A stretch of DNA of 64,000 nt. Source: Bradyrhizobium sp. CSA112 (GTDB lineage Bacteria; Pseudomonadota; Alphaproteobacteria; Rhizobiales; Xanthobacteraceae). The stretch covers positions 434,001 to 498,000 of the forward strand of contig NZ_JAACFS010000002.1 of assembly GCF_029051645.1 (NCBI RefSeq). The letters are read 5' to 3'. Below the pieces are notes generated by a model. It saw only the letters and a program-made list of their open reading frames with translations, was not told where the DNA came from and made no database searches. Every line of letters starts with the position of its first letter. The first letter of the stretch is position 1. The translations under genes and the position numbers were made by a program. This document shows, one piece after another, positions 8,071 through 16,067 of this stretch.

Positions 8071-9318
8071 TCACTTCGTTCCCGTACAACTCGCATAGAA
8101 CGTCGTCGTCGCCGGCCAGTCCGAGAACATGCCGCGCACGCCGACTTGTTTGGCGAGCACGTCCAGCACCGTCAGCGTATCGCCGTCGCGGTCGATCGCC
8201 GCCTTGACCGAGCGGTGATAGAAGCCGCCTCCCTTGTGAAGCGGGCCGTCGCGCTCCAGCGACCAGCCGATCAGGTCGAGGCCGGCGGCCTTCGCGGCCT
8301 TGGCGTATTCGGACGGCACGATTTCCTTCTTGTCGTTCAATGCCAGCATCATCGGGATCGGTGGGCCCAGGATCTTCACGCCGGAGGCTTTCAACTCCTC
8401 CATTGAAGGCTTCCAGGTCTCAGGCTTGCCGGGATCGAGACCCTGCTTCTCGTAGCGCTCTTCGAGATAGACCGCCTGTGCCCCAAAGTCCGGCTCGGTC
8501 TTCACCCAGTGGAGGACATCGGCGAGATTGAAACTCTGGGCGAACACGTCCCTTGAGGGAATGCCGGCCTTCTTGTAGGCCGCAATCATCTGGCTCGCAT
8601 ATTTCTCCTGGGTATAGTCGCCATCGAACGGCATCGGCACTTCCGGCGCCTTCAGCTCCGGCGTGAATTTGGCCCCGAGGCTTTTGATCAGCGCGATGCT
8701 CTCGTCATGCGTCATCAGCGTTCCGGAGTTGGCGTGGAGATCGGTGCGCCAGCGTGGCGTGCCGTTCTGGTATTCCTCCGGCGTCTTCGCATCCGGATTG
8801 AAGCCGTCCATCTTCGCCGCGAGCGTCCGGAATTCGGCAAGCGTGATGTCGCTGGTGCAGCATTTTGCGGAAGCTTTCTTGCCGGTTGCCGGATCGGGTG
8901 CGCTGAAGGGTTGCGAGCATTTTGCGGCAAGCTCCGGCACCGTCAGGATGTTGGTCGTGGTGTGCAGGTCGCATTGCGAGTGCCGGCAGACCAGTTCGCG
9001 GTCTTTGGTAAAGGTCACGTCGCATTCGATGATGCCGGCGCCCATCCGGGCGGCCGCTACATAGGACTCGCGGGTGTGCTCGGGAAATTCCAGCGCCGCG
9101 CCGCGGTGGCCGATGGAAAAGTCGGTCTTGCGAAACGGCCCGGTGCACTGGCTGAGCTGCTGCTTCAGCGGCCCGTCCTTCATCTTGTCGACGAGATAGA
9201 ACGGGCGCGGCCCGATCTGCGGCTCGCGCGGCAGCATGATCCCGTCCGCAAGCGCGGGAGCAGTTGCCGCCAACAGGCAGAGGGCTGCGAGGAGGGCGGA
9301 GCGATGGCGGGCAGGCAT
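8071..9318 (-). CDS. Secreted glycerophosphodiester phosphodiesterase
   Basis: A 415-residue GDPD-family enzyme that hydrolyses glycerophosphodiesters to glycerol 3-phosphate and an alcohol. A signal peptide (residues 1-24, ending APALA) sends it to the periplasm. The catalytic start [13 protein letters not shown] holds His71 and Arg72, followed by the metal ligands in [11 protein letters not shown]. The second catalytic His is in CRHSQCD. The C-terminal [12 protein letters not shown] region, roughly as in the family, closes the TIM barrel. A Cys-rich insertion (KCCTSD) is seen between barrel strands. GAGGTG precedes the chosen ATG. Confidence 0.9.
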   Translation of the reverse strand: MPARHRSALLAALCLLAATAPALADGIMLPREPQIGPRPFYLVDKMKDGPLKQQLSQCTGPFRKTDFSIGHRGAALEFPEHTRESYVAAARMGAGIIECDVTFTKDRELVCRHSQCDLHTTTNILTVPELAAKCSQPFSAPDPATGKKASAKCCTSDITLAEFRTLAAKMDGFNPDAKTPEEYQNGTPRWRTDLHANSGTLMTHDESIALIKSLGAKFTPELKAPEVPMPFDGDYTQEKYASQMIAAYKKAGIPSRDVFAQSFNLADVLHWVKTEPDFGAQAVYLEERYEKQGLDPGKPETWKPSMEELKASGVKILGPPIPMMLALNDKKEIVPSEYAKAAKAAGLDLIGWSLERDGPLHKGGGFYHRSVKAAIDRDGDTLTVLDVLAKQVGVRGMFSDWPATTTFYASCTGTK

Positions 9319-9402
9319 GGGTGGCACCTCGGATAACGCGTTGCGTGCGGCCTTGATATCACGGAGCATGTGACAATTGCGTGTGGAAGGAAGCGCAAAT
9401 GC

Positions 9403-9494
9403 GTAGGGTGGGCAAAGGCGCGCTTGCGCCGTGCCCACCATTTCTTGCACCGTCGTTGATGGATGGTGGGCACGCTGCGCTTTGCCCATCCTAC
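9403..9494. repeat. Dispersed intergenic inverted repeat (GTAGGGTGGGCAAAG type)
   Basis: A near-perfect palindrome: GTAGGGTGGGCAAAGGCGCG on the left and GCGCTTTGCCCATCCTAC on the right, with GCCCACCA and TGGTGGGC as inner arms. It sits 28 bases before a start codon, so it is part of the 5' untranslated region or of the promoter of the next gene. Related copies occur at 25633 and 26808. Confidence 0.8.
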
Positions 9495-9521
9495 AACAAG
9501 CAAAATCCTTGGGAGAGAAAC

Positions 9522-9839
9522 ATGCCCGCAGCCTTTTTCGTCGTCCGCGCCACCGTGACCGATCCGGCCAAGCGAGAGGCCTTCGACACCTGGTATTCGC
9601 ACGAGCATCTGCCGGATGCCATGAGATCGTTCCGGGCCGTGAAGGCGTGGCGATACTGGAGCGACACCGATCCGTCGCTGCATCAGGCGATGTACCAATT
9701 TCCTGACAAGGCGGCGCTCGATCGCGCAATCGAGGGACCGGAGATGAAGCGTCTGGTGGCGGACTTCAATCGCGACTGGCCGGAGGTGACGCGCACGCGG
9801 GAAGTGCTGGTGCTGGCGGAGGAGCTCGCATCGGCCTGA
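9522..9839 (+). CDS. Dimeric alpha/beta-barrel (EthD/monooxygenase-like) protein
   Basis: A 105-residue protein with the small ferredoxin-like fold of the dimeric alpha/beta-barrel superfamily. [20 protein letters not shown] and [20 protein letters not shown] match the first strand-helix-strand unit of EthD or antibiotic-monooxygenase-type proteins. Such proteins act in small-molecule oxidation or as unassigned stress proteins. GGGAGAG precedes the ATG. No neighbour suggests a pathway. Confidence 0.7.
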   Translation: MPAAFFVVRATVTDPAKREAFDTWYSHEHLPDAMRSFRAVKAWRYWSDTDPSLHQAMYQFPDKAALDRAIEGPEMKRLVADFNRDWPEVTRTREVLVLAEELASA

Positions 9840-10034
9840 GATGCGGTGTAGTCACACACGCGCGCGACGCAGAAATGCCGCACCAACCACAAAAGTTCCG
9901 CTGCGAGCATCAGCGCGCGAAAATAATCTTGGATCGACCTCGTTCGCAGCAAAGCCGAGCGCGCAATTCACCGCGCGTTCATCTCGGCACCTCGAAACTC
10001 TCTTTCGCACACAGCAGACGGAGGAGGAGATGTG

Positions 10035-10370
10035 ATGGAGCGCCGCTACTTTCTGAAACTCGCCTTTGGATTTGCCGCGGGCGGTGTCGCGCTCGCAGTG
10101 AGCGCGCAAGCCGCGCCGCTGATGCCGGCGCCGCTCGCCGACGACGCCAAGCTGCCCGCCAACAAGGATGCTCAACCCGCTGTCACTTCAGGTGATGAGG
10201 TCGATCGCCTGACGGCCGAAGAAGTGCGTTGGGGCCGTGGCCGTCATCGCGGCTGGGGCCGAAGACGCTGGGGCTGGCGCCGCCGGCGTTGGCGTCGCAG
10301 GTACTGGGGCTGGCATCGCCGCCGTCGTTGGCGCCGCCGCTACTGGCGTCGTCGTCGTTACTACTGGTAA
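10035..10370 (+). CDS. Tat-exported Arg/Trp-rich (protamine-like) protein
   Basis: A 111-residue protein. The first ~27 residues carry a twin-arginine signal (ERRYFLKLAFGFAAGG, ending SAQAA). A short acidic linker follows, and the last ~45 residues are almost only Arg, Trp, Gly and Tyr (for example WRRRYWGWHRRRRW). The GAGGAGGAG ribosome site allows the ATG or the GTG just before it. Proteins of this look are sometimes called protamine-like in rhizobial genomes. The tail could bind DNA, acidic polysaccharide or membranes. Function is unknown and is not to be taken from the name. Confidence 0.75.
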   Translation: MERRYFLKLAFGFAAGGVALAVSAQAAPLMPAPLADDAKLPANKDAQPAVTSGDEVDRLTAEEVRWGRGRHRGWGRRRWGWRRRRWRRRYWGWHRRRRWRRRYWRRRRYYW

Positions 10371-10402
10371 GCCGCGCCAGAGATTGTTTAGAGAAGAAAT
10401 AA

Positions 10403-10428
10403 AAAAGCCCCGCGCGAGCGGGGCTTTT
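10403..10428. terminator. Bidirectional rho-independent terminator
   Basis: AAAAGCCCCG, a short loop, then CGGGGCTTTT: a GC-rich stem flanked by A and T tracts on both sides. It lies between the convergent Arg/Trp-rich gene and the small Gly/Cys exported-protein gene and can end both transcripts. Confidence 0.85.
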
Positions 10429-10442
10429 GTGATCTGGAAATC

Positions 10443-10697
10443 TCAGTAAGCGCGGCAGCGTCCATAGCGCCACACGGTGCCGTAAGGGCACACGCGGCCG
10501 GGCCGTACCACGACGGCCGGAGCTGCAGGCCGCACCACGACGACCGGGGCCGCCGGCCGGACAACGACTCTGCGATTGGGTTGGCAGCCGCCATACGGAC
10601 CACGATGCCAGCCGGGGCCGCATCCGCCGGCCGCTTCTGCGGCGCTAAAGCCGGCAACCGTGCCGAGGGCCAAAACTGCTGCGAAGAGGTATTTCAT
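10443..10697 (-). CDS. Small exported protein with GCG...CxPN motif
   Basis: An 84-residue secreted protein. A signal peptide (MKYLFAAVLALGTVAGFSAAEA) is followed by GGCGPGWHRGPYGGCQPN, a Cys/Gly motif seen in many short rhizobial exported proteins. Val/Pro repeats (VVVRPAAPVVVVRPAAP) come next, then VCPYGTVWRYGRC, so four Cys in all could form two disulfides. GGGAG precedes the ATG, and an upstream in-frame extension is rejected for that reason. The function is unknown, probably structural or envelope-related. Confidence 0.75.
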   Translation of the reverse strand: MKYLFAAVLALGTVAGFSAAEAAGGCGPGWHRGPYGGCQPNRRVVVRPAAPVVVVRPAAPAVVVRPGRVCPYGTVWRYGRCRAY

Positions 10698-10781
10698 GCT
10701 TTCTCCCGTTTTCGGCCGCAAGGGCGGCACGGAACGGAACTTAGTCCCGAGACCTGAATGGAACATGAATGTTCCCTGATG

Positions 10782-11789
10782 CTATGGCGCGGCCAGGAAT
10801 CCGAGCACCAGTTCGTTATATTTACCGGGCGTCTCGAGAAAGACCAGATGTCCCGTGTTCGGGATCACCTCGGCCCGTCCCTTCGCCATCATAGCGGAGA
10901 GCGCTTTGGCCAGCTCGGCGTTCTGCCCCATCTTCGCGCGCAGCGCCTCCGGCGCATTGGCTCTTCCCGGCGCGTTCTTGTCGTCGGCGCCCATCACGAA
11001 CAGCGTCGGCTGCGTGATCAGCGGAATCTCGTGCACAACAGGCTCGCGGTAGATCATCTGCGCCGAGCTGACGAATGCGCGCAACCAGCGCGGATATTCG
11101 GCGCTGCCCTTGATGTTGAAACGCGCATCGATGAACGGCGTGATCTGTTCGGGCGGCAGCTTTAGCGCGTAATTGGTTTCGAGCTGCTTGCGATAGCCGT
11201 CCGCGGTGAGCTTGTCCTCGTTCTCCAGAATTTTCTCGGTCGGCGTCGGCGGAACGTAGAGCCGGTAATCCTCCAGGCCGATCGGAGCAGTCAGCACGAG
11301 ATGCGCGATCCGGTCGGGGTAGGCGCGCGCGATCCGAACGCCGAGCATGCTGCCGAGCGAATGCGCCACGATGTCCGCCTTCGCGATTTGCAGATGATCG
11401 AGCAACGCGATCGTGTTGCGCGCCAGCGTATCGAAATGCAGGTCACCTTGCGGCTTGGAGGATTTGCCGAAGCCGATCTGGTCCGGCACCACCACACGAT
11501 AGCCGGCATCGCTCAGCGTCTTGATGACCGGCGCCCAGTAGCTCGACGGGAAATTGCGGCCGTGCAGCAGCACCACGGTGCGCCCGTTCGGCTGCGCCGG
11601 AGCTACGTCCATATAGGCCATCCGCACCTGTTCGCCGTCGTTCACCAGCGGCAGCATGTTGACGGGGTAGGGATAGGCAAAACCCTCGAGCGCGATGCCA
11701 TACGGTTCGCGCGCCGCAGGTTCGGCTGCCTGCGCGCAGGAGAGGCCGCCCACGATAATAGAAAAGCAGATCATGATCGCACGTCGCAT
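10782..11789 (-). CDS. Secreted alpha/beta hydrolase
   Basis: A 335-residue alpha/beta-hydrolase-fold enzyme with an N-terminal signal peptide (cleavage near CAQAA). The oxyanion motif HGRNF is at ~76 and the nucleophile elbow AHSLGSM places Ser144. The acid is probably in MGADDKN and the catalytic His in NTGHLVFLE near the end. The fold covers esterases, haloperoxidase-like and epoxide-type enzymes, and the substrate is open. The second of two close ATGs is chosen because GGAG lies six bases before it. Confidence 0.85.
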   Translation of the reverse strand: MRRAIMICFSIIVGGLSCAQAAEPAAREPYGIALEGFAYPYPVNMLPLVNDGEQVRMAYMDVAPAQPNGRTVVLLHGRNFPSSYWAPVIKTLSDAGYRVVVPDQIGFGKSSKPQGDLHFDTLARNTIALLDHLQIAKADIVAHSLGSMLGVRIARAYPDRIAHLVLTAPIGLEDYRLYVPPTPTEKILENEDKLTADGYRKQLETNYALKLPPEQITPFIDARFNIKGSAEYPRWLRAFVSSAQMIYREPVVHEIPLITQPTLFVMGADDKNAPGRANAPEALRAKMGQNAELAKALSAMMAKGRAEVIPNTGHLVFLETPGKYNELVLGFLAAP

Positions 11790-11891
11790 CGCAGGCTCCA
11801 TTGGTTTTGGATGCGGCCTTATTGATGCGATGAAAGCGCGCGGTAAAGCCTTTGCATTTCACGTTTTGGCGAGAGCATGAGCCAGTTAACC

Positions 11892-12052
11892 CTCATGGTG
11901 AGGAGGCGCCAACGGGTCCGCGTGTAGCGCGGCCCGATGACAGGCTCCGCGCCGTCTCCGGACGATGCTCCGCAGCGCCGTCTCGAACCATGGGGCCCGT
12001 GGCCCATCCCTCGAGACGCCGCTAACGCGGCTCCTCGGGATGAGGTCGAGAG
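11892..12052. repeat. Dispersed intergenic repeat (CCTCATGGTGAGGAG type); fills this gap
   Basis: The gap between the hydrolase and the ArsR-type gene is mostly this element: CCTCATGGTGAGGAGGCGCC, GGACGATGCTCCGCAGCG, GTCTCGAACCATGGGGCC and, inverted, CGAGACGCCGCTAACGCGGC with CTCCTCGGGATGAGG. Relatives lie at 20447, 27116, 35488 and 40330. No gene is seen in it. Confidence 0.7.
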
Positions 12053-12095
12053 TGGTTCCCGTTGATGCCTTCGTCGTTGCAGTTCAGAGGAGGCC

Positions 12096-12794
12096 CTAGT
12101 CCTGCGCGTGGCCGAACAGCGCGGCAAACCGCTTTTCGCCGGTGCGGGTGAAATTGACGACGCGGCTGCCCGGCGCGGGGTCGCGCGCCGCCCAGTTGAG
12201 TTCGGTGAACCGGTTCATGACCGCGGCGCCCAGCGTTCCCGCGAGGTGATGCCGCCGTTCGCTCCAGTCGAGGCAGGCCTTGCAGACCGGCCTTCGCGGG
12301 TGGGCCAGCGTCTCGGTGTCAATCTGCAGCGCCTCAGCCATGAAACGCTTGCCCTCGCCGGTGAGCTCGATCGACTGCTTGGTCTGGCGGACCAGCCGCT
12401 GGCTTCGCATGCTGTCGAGCATCTGCACGCCGAGATCGCCGGCAAGATGGTCGTAGCAGATCCGCGCGCGGCGCAGCGCCGGTTCTTTCGGCCCCGTACG
12501 CACGCGGGTGTGGCCGGCGCGCTCCGCGAGGCCCGCAAGGCCTTCGAGCACATGAGCGACGTCGGGGCCGGTGAGGCGGTAGTAGCGGTGACGGCCCTGT
12601 TTTTCCGGCTCGATCAGGCCGCCGGCCTCGAGCTTGGAGAGATGCGAGCTCGCGGTCTGCGGCGTGATGCCGGCCTGGTGCGCCAGCTCGCTCGCAGTCA
12701 GCGCGCGGCCGGTCATCAATGCGGTCAGCATGTTGGAGCGCGCGGGATCGCCGACCAGGGAGGCGACCATGGCGATGTCAGGACCTGCTTTCAT
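12096..12794 (-). CDS. ArsR-type winged-helix transcriptional regulator
   Basis: A 232-residue regulator. Residues ~5-85 form the ArsR winged helix: SLVGDPARSNMLTALMTGR, the recognition helix in GITPQTASSHLSKLEAGGLI and the wing EKQGRHRYYRL. A longer C-terminal part includes PVCKACLDWSERRHHLAG, whose two Cys and nearby His could sense a metal or thiol. Proteins this long in the family are less studied than the ~110-residue metal sensors. It is transcribed away from the NIPSNAP gene; a hairpin repeat lies between. Targets are unknown. Confidence 0.85.
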   Translation of the reverse strand: MKAGPDIAMVASLVGDPARSNMLTALMTGRALTASELAHQAGITPQTASSHLSKLEAGGLIEPEKQGRHRYYRLTGPDVAHVLEGLAGLAERAGHTRVRTGPKEPALRRARICYDHLAGDLGVQMLDSMRSQRLVRQTKQSIELTGEGKRFMAEALQIDTETLAHPRRPVCKACLDWSERRHHLAGTLGAAVMNRFTELNWAARDPAPGSRVVNFTRTGEKRFAALFGHAQD

Positions 12795-12847
12795 AGTTCG
12801 ATGTTAACCGAAGCATCGTGGTAGGGCAAGCGGGTATTCTCGCAGCC

Positions 12848-12932
12848 GTCATTGCGAGGAGCGCAAGCGACGAAGCAATCCATTCCTCCGCTTGCGGCGC
12901 GATGGATTGCTTCGCTTGCGCTCGCAATGACG
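12848..12932. repeat. Long intergenic hairpin (GTCATTGCGAGGAGCG type)
   Basis: GTCATTGCGAGGAGCGCAAG and CGACGAAGCAATCCAT on the left pair with ATGGATTGCTTCG and CTTGCGCTCGCAATGAC on the right, around a short centre. This is a very common dispersed repeat in Bradyrhizobium-like genomes. It occupies the divergent promoter region and could affect both genes. Confidence 0.8.
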
Positions 12933-12954
12933 TGGGACCACCGGAGATTCATCA

Positions 12955-13263
12955 ATGACTATCACCGTTTTCATCCGCTACCAGCTCGATCCGTTCAAGC
13001 GCGCTCTGTTCGAGCAATATTCGAAGAACTGGCTCAGCATCATCCCGAAATGCGGCGGCGACCTGATCGGCTACTGGATGCCGCACGAAGGTACCAACAA
13101 CATCGCCTTCGCGCTGATCTCGTTCGACAGCCTTGCCGCCTATGAAAGCTACCGGGCGCGGCTCCGCGCCGACAGCGAAGGCATGGCCAATTTCAATTTC
13201 GCCGAGGAGCACAAGTTCATCCTCGCCGAGGAGCGGACGTTCCTGCGCAAGGTCGTGGCGTGA
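12955..13263 (+). CDS. NIPSNAP family protein
   Basis: A 102-residue NIPSNAP-type dimeric alpha/beta-barrel protein. The family features are [19 protein letters not shown] at the start and FERY-like [13 protein letters not shown] in the second half. The role of bacterial members is unknown. GGAG lies just upstream of the ATG. It precedes a PEP-mutase-family gene on the same strand (68 bases) and could be cotranscribed with it. Confidence 0.85.
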   Translation: MTITVFIRYQLDPFKRALFEQYSKNWLSIIPKCGGDLIGYWMPHEGTNNIAFALISFDSLAAYESYRARLRADSEGMANFNFAEEHKFILAEERTFLRKVVA

Positions 13264-13331
13264 GGCGTCTGGCGGAATAGGCGTTGCGTTCCTATCTAGG
13301 CGGCGCAAACAAACACCGGAGGGGAGCGACC

Positions 13332-14144
13332 ATGCTGACACCTGCTGACAAACGCGGCGCATTCAGGAAATTGCACGAGAGCGGATGCTTCATCATCCCC
13401 AATCCCTTTGATGTCGGCAGTGCGAAAGCGTTGCAGCATCTCGGCTTCAAGGCGCTGGCGTCGACGAGCGCCGGCTTTGCCTGGACGCTGGGTAAGGCCG
13501 ACAATCGCGTCACCGTCGACGACGTCTGCACGCATCTCGCCGCGATCTGCGCGGCGGTCGATATTCCCGTTAATGCCGATTTCGAGGATGGCTTTGCGCA
13601 CGAACCGGACAAGGTCGGCGTCAATGTCGCTCGCGCGGTGAAGACTGGCGTGGCCGGTCTTTCGATCGAGGATTTTACCGGAGACAACGCAAAGCCGCTA
13701 TTCGATCGCGCGCTCGCCGTCGATCGTATCAGGGCGGCGCGCATGGCGATCGACGCCGACAACAGCGGCGTGCTGCTTACCGGCCGCTGCGAGGCTTTCC
13801 TGCGCGGGCAGAAGGATCTGAAGCTCGTGATCGACCGGCTCACGGCCTATGCTGAAGCCGGCGCGGATTGCCTCTATGCGCCCGGCATCGCGACGCCGGA
13901 AGAGATTTCGGCTGTGGTGAAGGCGGTGGATCCAAAGCCCGTCAATCTGCTGGTCGGCGCGGCCGGCCCGTCGCTGCAGGTGGCCTCGGATCTCGGCGTG
14001 CGCCGGATCAGCGTCGGCGCCTCGCTGGCGCGAATGGCGTGGGCCGGCTTCATGAAGGCATCAAAGGAGATGGCGGAGCAGGGCACGTTCACCGAATTCG
14101 CCAACGGCTGTCCCGGCGGCGAACTCAACAAGATGTTCAGCTAA
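13332..14144 (+). CDS. Isocitrate lyase/PEP mutase family protein
   Basis: A 270-residue TIM-barrel enzyme of the isocitrate lyase/phosphoenolpyruvate mutase superfamily. The metal-binding stretch NADFEDGFA and the catalytic-loop region SIEDFTGDN follow the family pattern, and LLTGRCEAFL matches the beta-strand after the active-site loop. The length fits 2-methylisocitrate-lyase-like or oxaloacetate-hydrolase-like members, not true isocitrate lyase (~430 or more). The reaction is probably C-C or C-P bond chemistry on a 2-keto acid. GGAGGGGAG precedes the ATG, so a longer upstream start is rejected. Confidence 0.85.
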   Translation: MLTPADKRGAFRKLHESGCFIIPNPFDVGSAKALQHLGFKALASTSAGFAWTLGKADNRVTVDDVCTHLAAICAAVDIPVNADFEDGFAHEPDKVGVNVARAVKTGVAGLSIEDFTGDNAKPLFDRALAVDRIRAARMAIDADNSGVLLTGRCEAFLRGQKDLKLVIDRLTAYAEAGADCLYAPGIATPEEISAVVKAVDPKPVNLLVGAAGPSLQVASDLGVRRISVGASLARMAWAGFMKASKEMAEQGTFTEFANGCPGGELNKMFS

Positions 14145-14194
14145 AGCATGAACCCATAAAACTGATCACGGTCGGTACCTGCGAGCGCTCTGGT

Positions 14195-15064
14195 TTAGCG
14201 CTTCGGCTTTGGCAGCACCATCCTGCCCTGCGAAGCAATGCCACCCCACTTGGCGGACCAGGCGACTTCCGAGGCTGAGGGTTGCTCGGTGTCTTGCGGA
14301 CCTCGAGCACCCTGCAGCGCAAACAGTGCGCCTTGGGGATCGGCACATCGCGCGATCCAGCAACCATCCGGCAATTCGGTCGGACCCTGGAGGATCCGGC
14401 CTCCGCCATCATTGACGCGCCTGGCGGCCGTGCCGATGTCGTCGACATTGAAGTAATAGAGCCAACACGGCTGCGACACGCTCGGAAGCTTGGTGAGCAT
14501 GCCACCGATTGTCTGCCCGGCCGCCGAAAACAACTGATAGAGGTCTGCCGCATCGGTTTCACCGTCGGCCTTCTGCCAGCCAAAAAGCTCGCCGTAAAAA
14601 TCAAAGATCTTGTTCCGGTCTTCAGCCAGCAACTCGTGCCAGCCCACGCGTCCCAGCTCGTCCAGCCCGCTGGGTTGCCGTTGGCCGTACGTCAGTCCGC
14701 TGACCAGCGCAAAAGTAGCCTTCTGCGGGTCGGCGACCACTGAAACCCGGCCGATATTGCTCTCTGTTGGTGGCAGCAGGACAGCGCCTCCACGACGCCT
14801 GATCTGTGTGGCCGTCGCATCCATGTCATCGACTGCGACGTAGCCAACCCACCTCGGAGTTGCCCCCAATCGCCGCCCTTCTTCCGGTAGATCCATCAGT
14901 CCGCCTACCGGAACTTCGCTGGCAGTAAGCACCGTGTAGGCCAGTTCCGGAGTCGACGCATCTTTCCCGACCCAGCCGACGACCTTGCCATAAAAGGCGC
15001 TTGCTGCCGCGACATCCGTGGTCAGGAGCTCATACCAGGCGAAGCGTCCGAGTTGATTGACCAA
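14195..15064 (-). CDS. Two-domain VOC family protein divergent from the TOMM cluster
   Basis: A 289-residue protein made of two tandem VOC modules: FAWYELLTTDVAAASAFYGK (first) and VGWHELLAEDRNKIFDFYGE (second), each ending in a DPQ(K/G)A strand. TTG at 15064 is the preferred start since GGAG lies nine bases before it; no ATG fits well. VOC proteins include glyoxalases and also bleomycin-sequestering resistance proteins. The gene is divergent from a thiazole-peptide cluster across 246 bases, so a ligand-binding or immunity role is possible but only an inference. Confidence 0.8.
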   Translation of the reverse strand: MVNQLGRFAWYELLTTDVAAASAFYGKVVGWVGKDASTPELAYTVLTASEVPVGGLMDLPEEGRRLGATPRWVGYVAVDDMDATATQIRRRGGAVLLPPTESNIGRVSVVADPQKATFALVSGLTYGQRQPSGLDELGRVGWHELLAEDRNKIFDFYGELFGWQKADGETDAADLYQLFSAAGQTIGGMLTKLPSVSQPCWLYYFNVDDIGTAARRVNDGGGRILQGPTELPDGCWIARCADPQGALFALQGARGPQDTEQPSASEVAWSAKWGGIASQGRMVLPKPKR

Positions 15065-15239
15065 GTCAATTTCTCCGTTCAAGCCTGGAGACAATTGCGC
15101 ACTGCACCAAGTCGCACTCGTTGCAATCTGCACTGCGGGCGCGGACCGTCGTTGCAATGAACGAAAATGCGGCGACAGCCTTCATGAAGTTGAATGCAAT
15201 CTGAACGAGCGTCATTACGTTTTCGTGTGCGCATGAATC

Positions 15240-15268
15240 TTGCCTGCCTTATTTGGTCGGCGTAGGAT
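15240..15268 (+). promoter_or_regulatory. Putative sigma-70 promoter of the TOMM precursor
   Basis: TTGCCT, 17 bases, then TAGGAT: a fair match to housekeeping promoter boxes at ideal spacing. Transcription would start near 15275, giving a ~36-base leader before the precursor ATG. This is pattern-based only. Confidence 0.4.
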
Positions 15269-15310
15269 TGCGTCACGGATATCCTTCTTGCAACATTGGA
15301 GGATGCGACC

Positions 15311-15811
15311 ATGCCGCGGGTGAAGCAAGCTTCGAAAAAGAAGCGAGTAACCAGAACCGCAATACCGGCGCTGGGAGCCGCCGGATTAACTTTTTCGCTA
15401 GCAGGAGGCGCATCGGCATCGGCCGTACCGACCGGTGACGTTCAGCAGGGGCGGAATTTCGCTCCTGGTATGATGATCACGCTCGGTGAAGAGGAAATTG
15501 CCGACGTCAGCCTTGCTACCTTCAATCTCTTCGACGACGAAGAAAATGTACTTAGCGGCGTGCTGCTAGCCCAGCGCGGATGCGGTGGCTGCCGCGGATG
15601 TGGTGGCGCCCGGGGCTGCGGTGGCTTCCGCGGATGCGGTGGTTGTCGCGGCTGCGGAGGCTGTGGATGCAGAGCCTGCCGATGCGGCGTCGGCTGTGGA
15701 GGCTGTGGTGGTTGCGGCGTTGGTTGGATAGGGCTGGGCGTGCCAGGCATAGGCATAGGCATAGGATGTGCAGGTTGCTGTGCATCTTGGGGCCGGTGCC
15801 GCTGGTGCTAG
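15311..15811 (+). CDS. Cys/Gly-rich TOMM precursor peptide
   Basis: A 166-residue precursor. GGAGG at 15298 fixes the ATG; an upstream in-frame TTG overlaps this ribosome site and is rejected. Residues 1-38 look like a signal peptide (KKKRVTRTAIPALGAAG, ending ASASA). Residues ~55-82 are an acidic leader (ITLGEEEIADVSLATFNLF) of the kind bound by cyclodehydratase recognition domains. Residues 89-166 are the core: all 19 Cys of the protein, with hexads RGCGGC, RGCGGA, RGCGGF, then VGWIGLGVPGIGIGIG and the end SWGRCRWC. The core has one Ser and no Thr, so modification would give thiazoles. The enzymes lie just downstream. Confidence 0.85.
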   Translation: MPRVKQASKKKRVTRTAIPALGAAGLTFSLAGGASASAVPTGDVQQGRNFAPGMMITLGEEEIADVSLATFNLFDDEENVLSGVLLAQRGCGGCRGCGGARGCGGFRGCGGCRGCGGCGCRACRCGVGCGGCGGCGVGWIGLGVPGIGIGIGCAGCCASWGRCRWC

Positions 15812-15853
15812 GCAACGACGCTTGCTGATTGTGTATCGACAAGCCACAATTTC

Positions 15854-15894
15854 ATTGGCCGGACTCGCGATCGACCCGGCCAATTTCTTGTTTT
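15854..15894 (+). terminator. Intercistronic hairpin after the TOMM precursor
   Basis: ATTGGCCGG and CCGGCCAAT form a perfect 9-base-pair stem with an 13-base loop, followed by TTCTTGTTTT. It looks like a rho-independent terminator placed between the precursor gene and the modifying-enzyme genes. Partial read-through would keep the precursor message in excess over the enzymes. Confidence 0.65.
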
Positions 15895-15932
15895 CGTTGC
15901 ACCGTTCGCCTGCCATCGGGGGCAGCTTGCCG

Positions 15933-16067
15933 ATGACAAGCGAGTGTGTTCCAACTCAATCAAACAATTTCAGTCGACGTCGGTACATGAGTCCGATGGA
16001 ACGACGGTTCGCGGTGCGCTGGCGATCTGAAATGACAGGCAAAAAAATCCGCGTGCTGCCCCGATGA
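15933..16067 (+). CDS. Possible 44-residue ORF coupled to the cyclodehydratase gene
   Basis: A short frame (MTSECVPTQSNNFSRRR, then a basic tail ending RVLPR) whose stop overlaps the cyclodehydratase start as ATGA. The cyclodehydratase itself has no clear ribosome site, so translation through this short frame could bring ribosomes to it. A GGGGGC stretch lies upstream. The product resembles nothing I know. It may be a leader ORF rather than a functional protein. Confidence 0.3.
   Translation: MTSECVPTQSNNFSRRRYMSPMERRFAVRWRSEMTGKKIRVLPR

Noticed and set aside
15578..15735. Tandem-looking GGATGCGGTGG repeats, at first sight a CRISPR or satellite array
   Set aside because: They are the codons of the RGCGGx hexads of the precursor core; unit length is 18 bases, imperfect, with no spacers.
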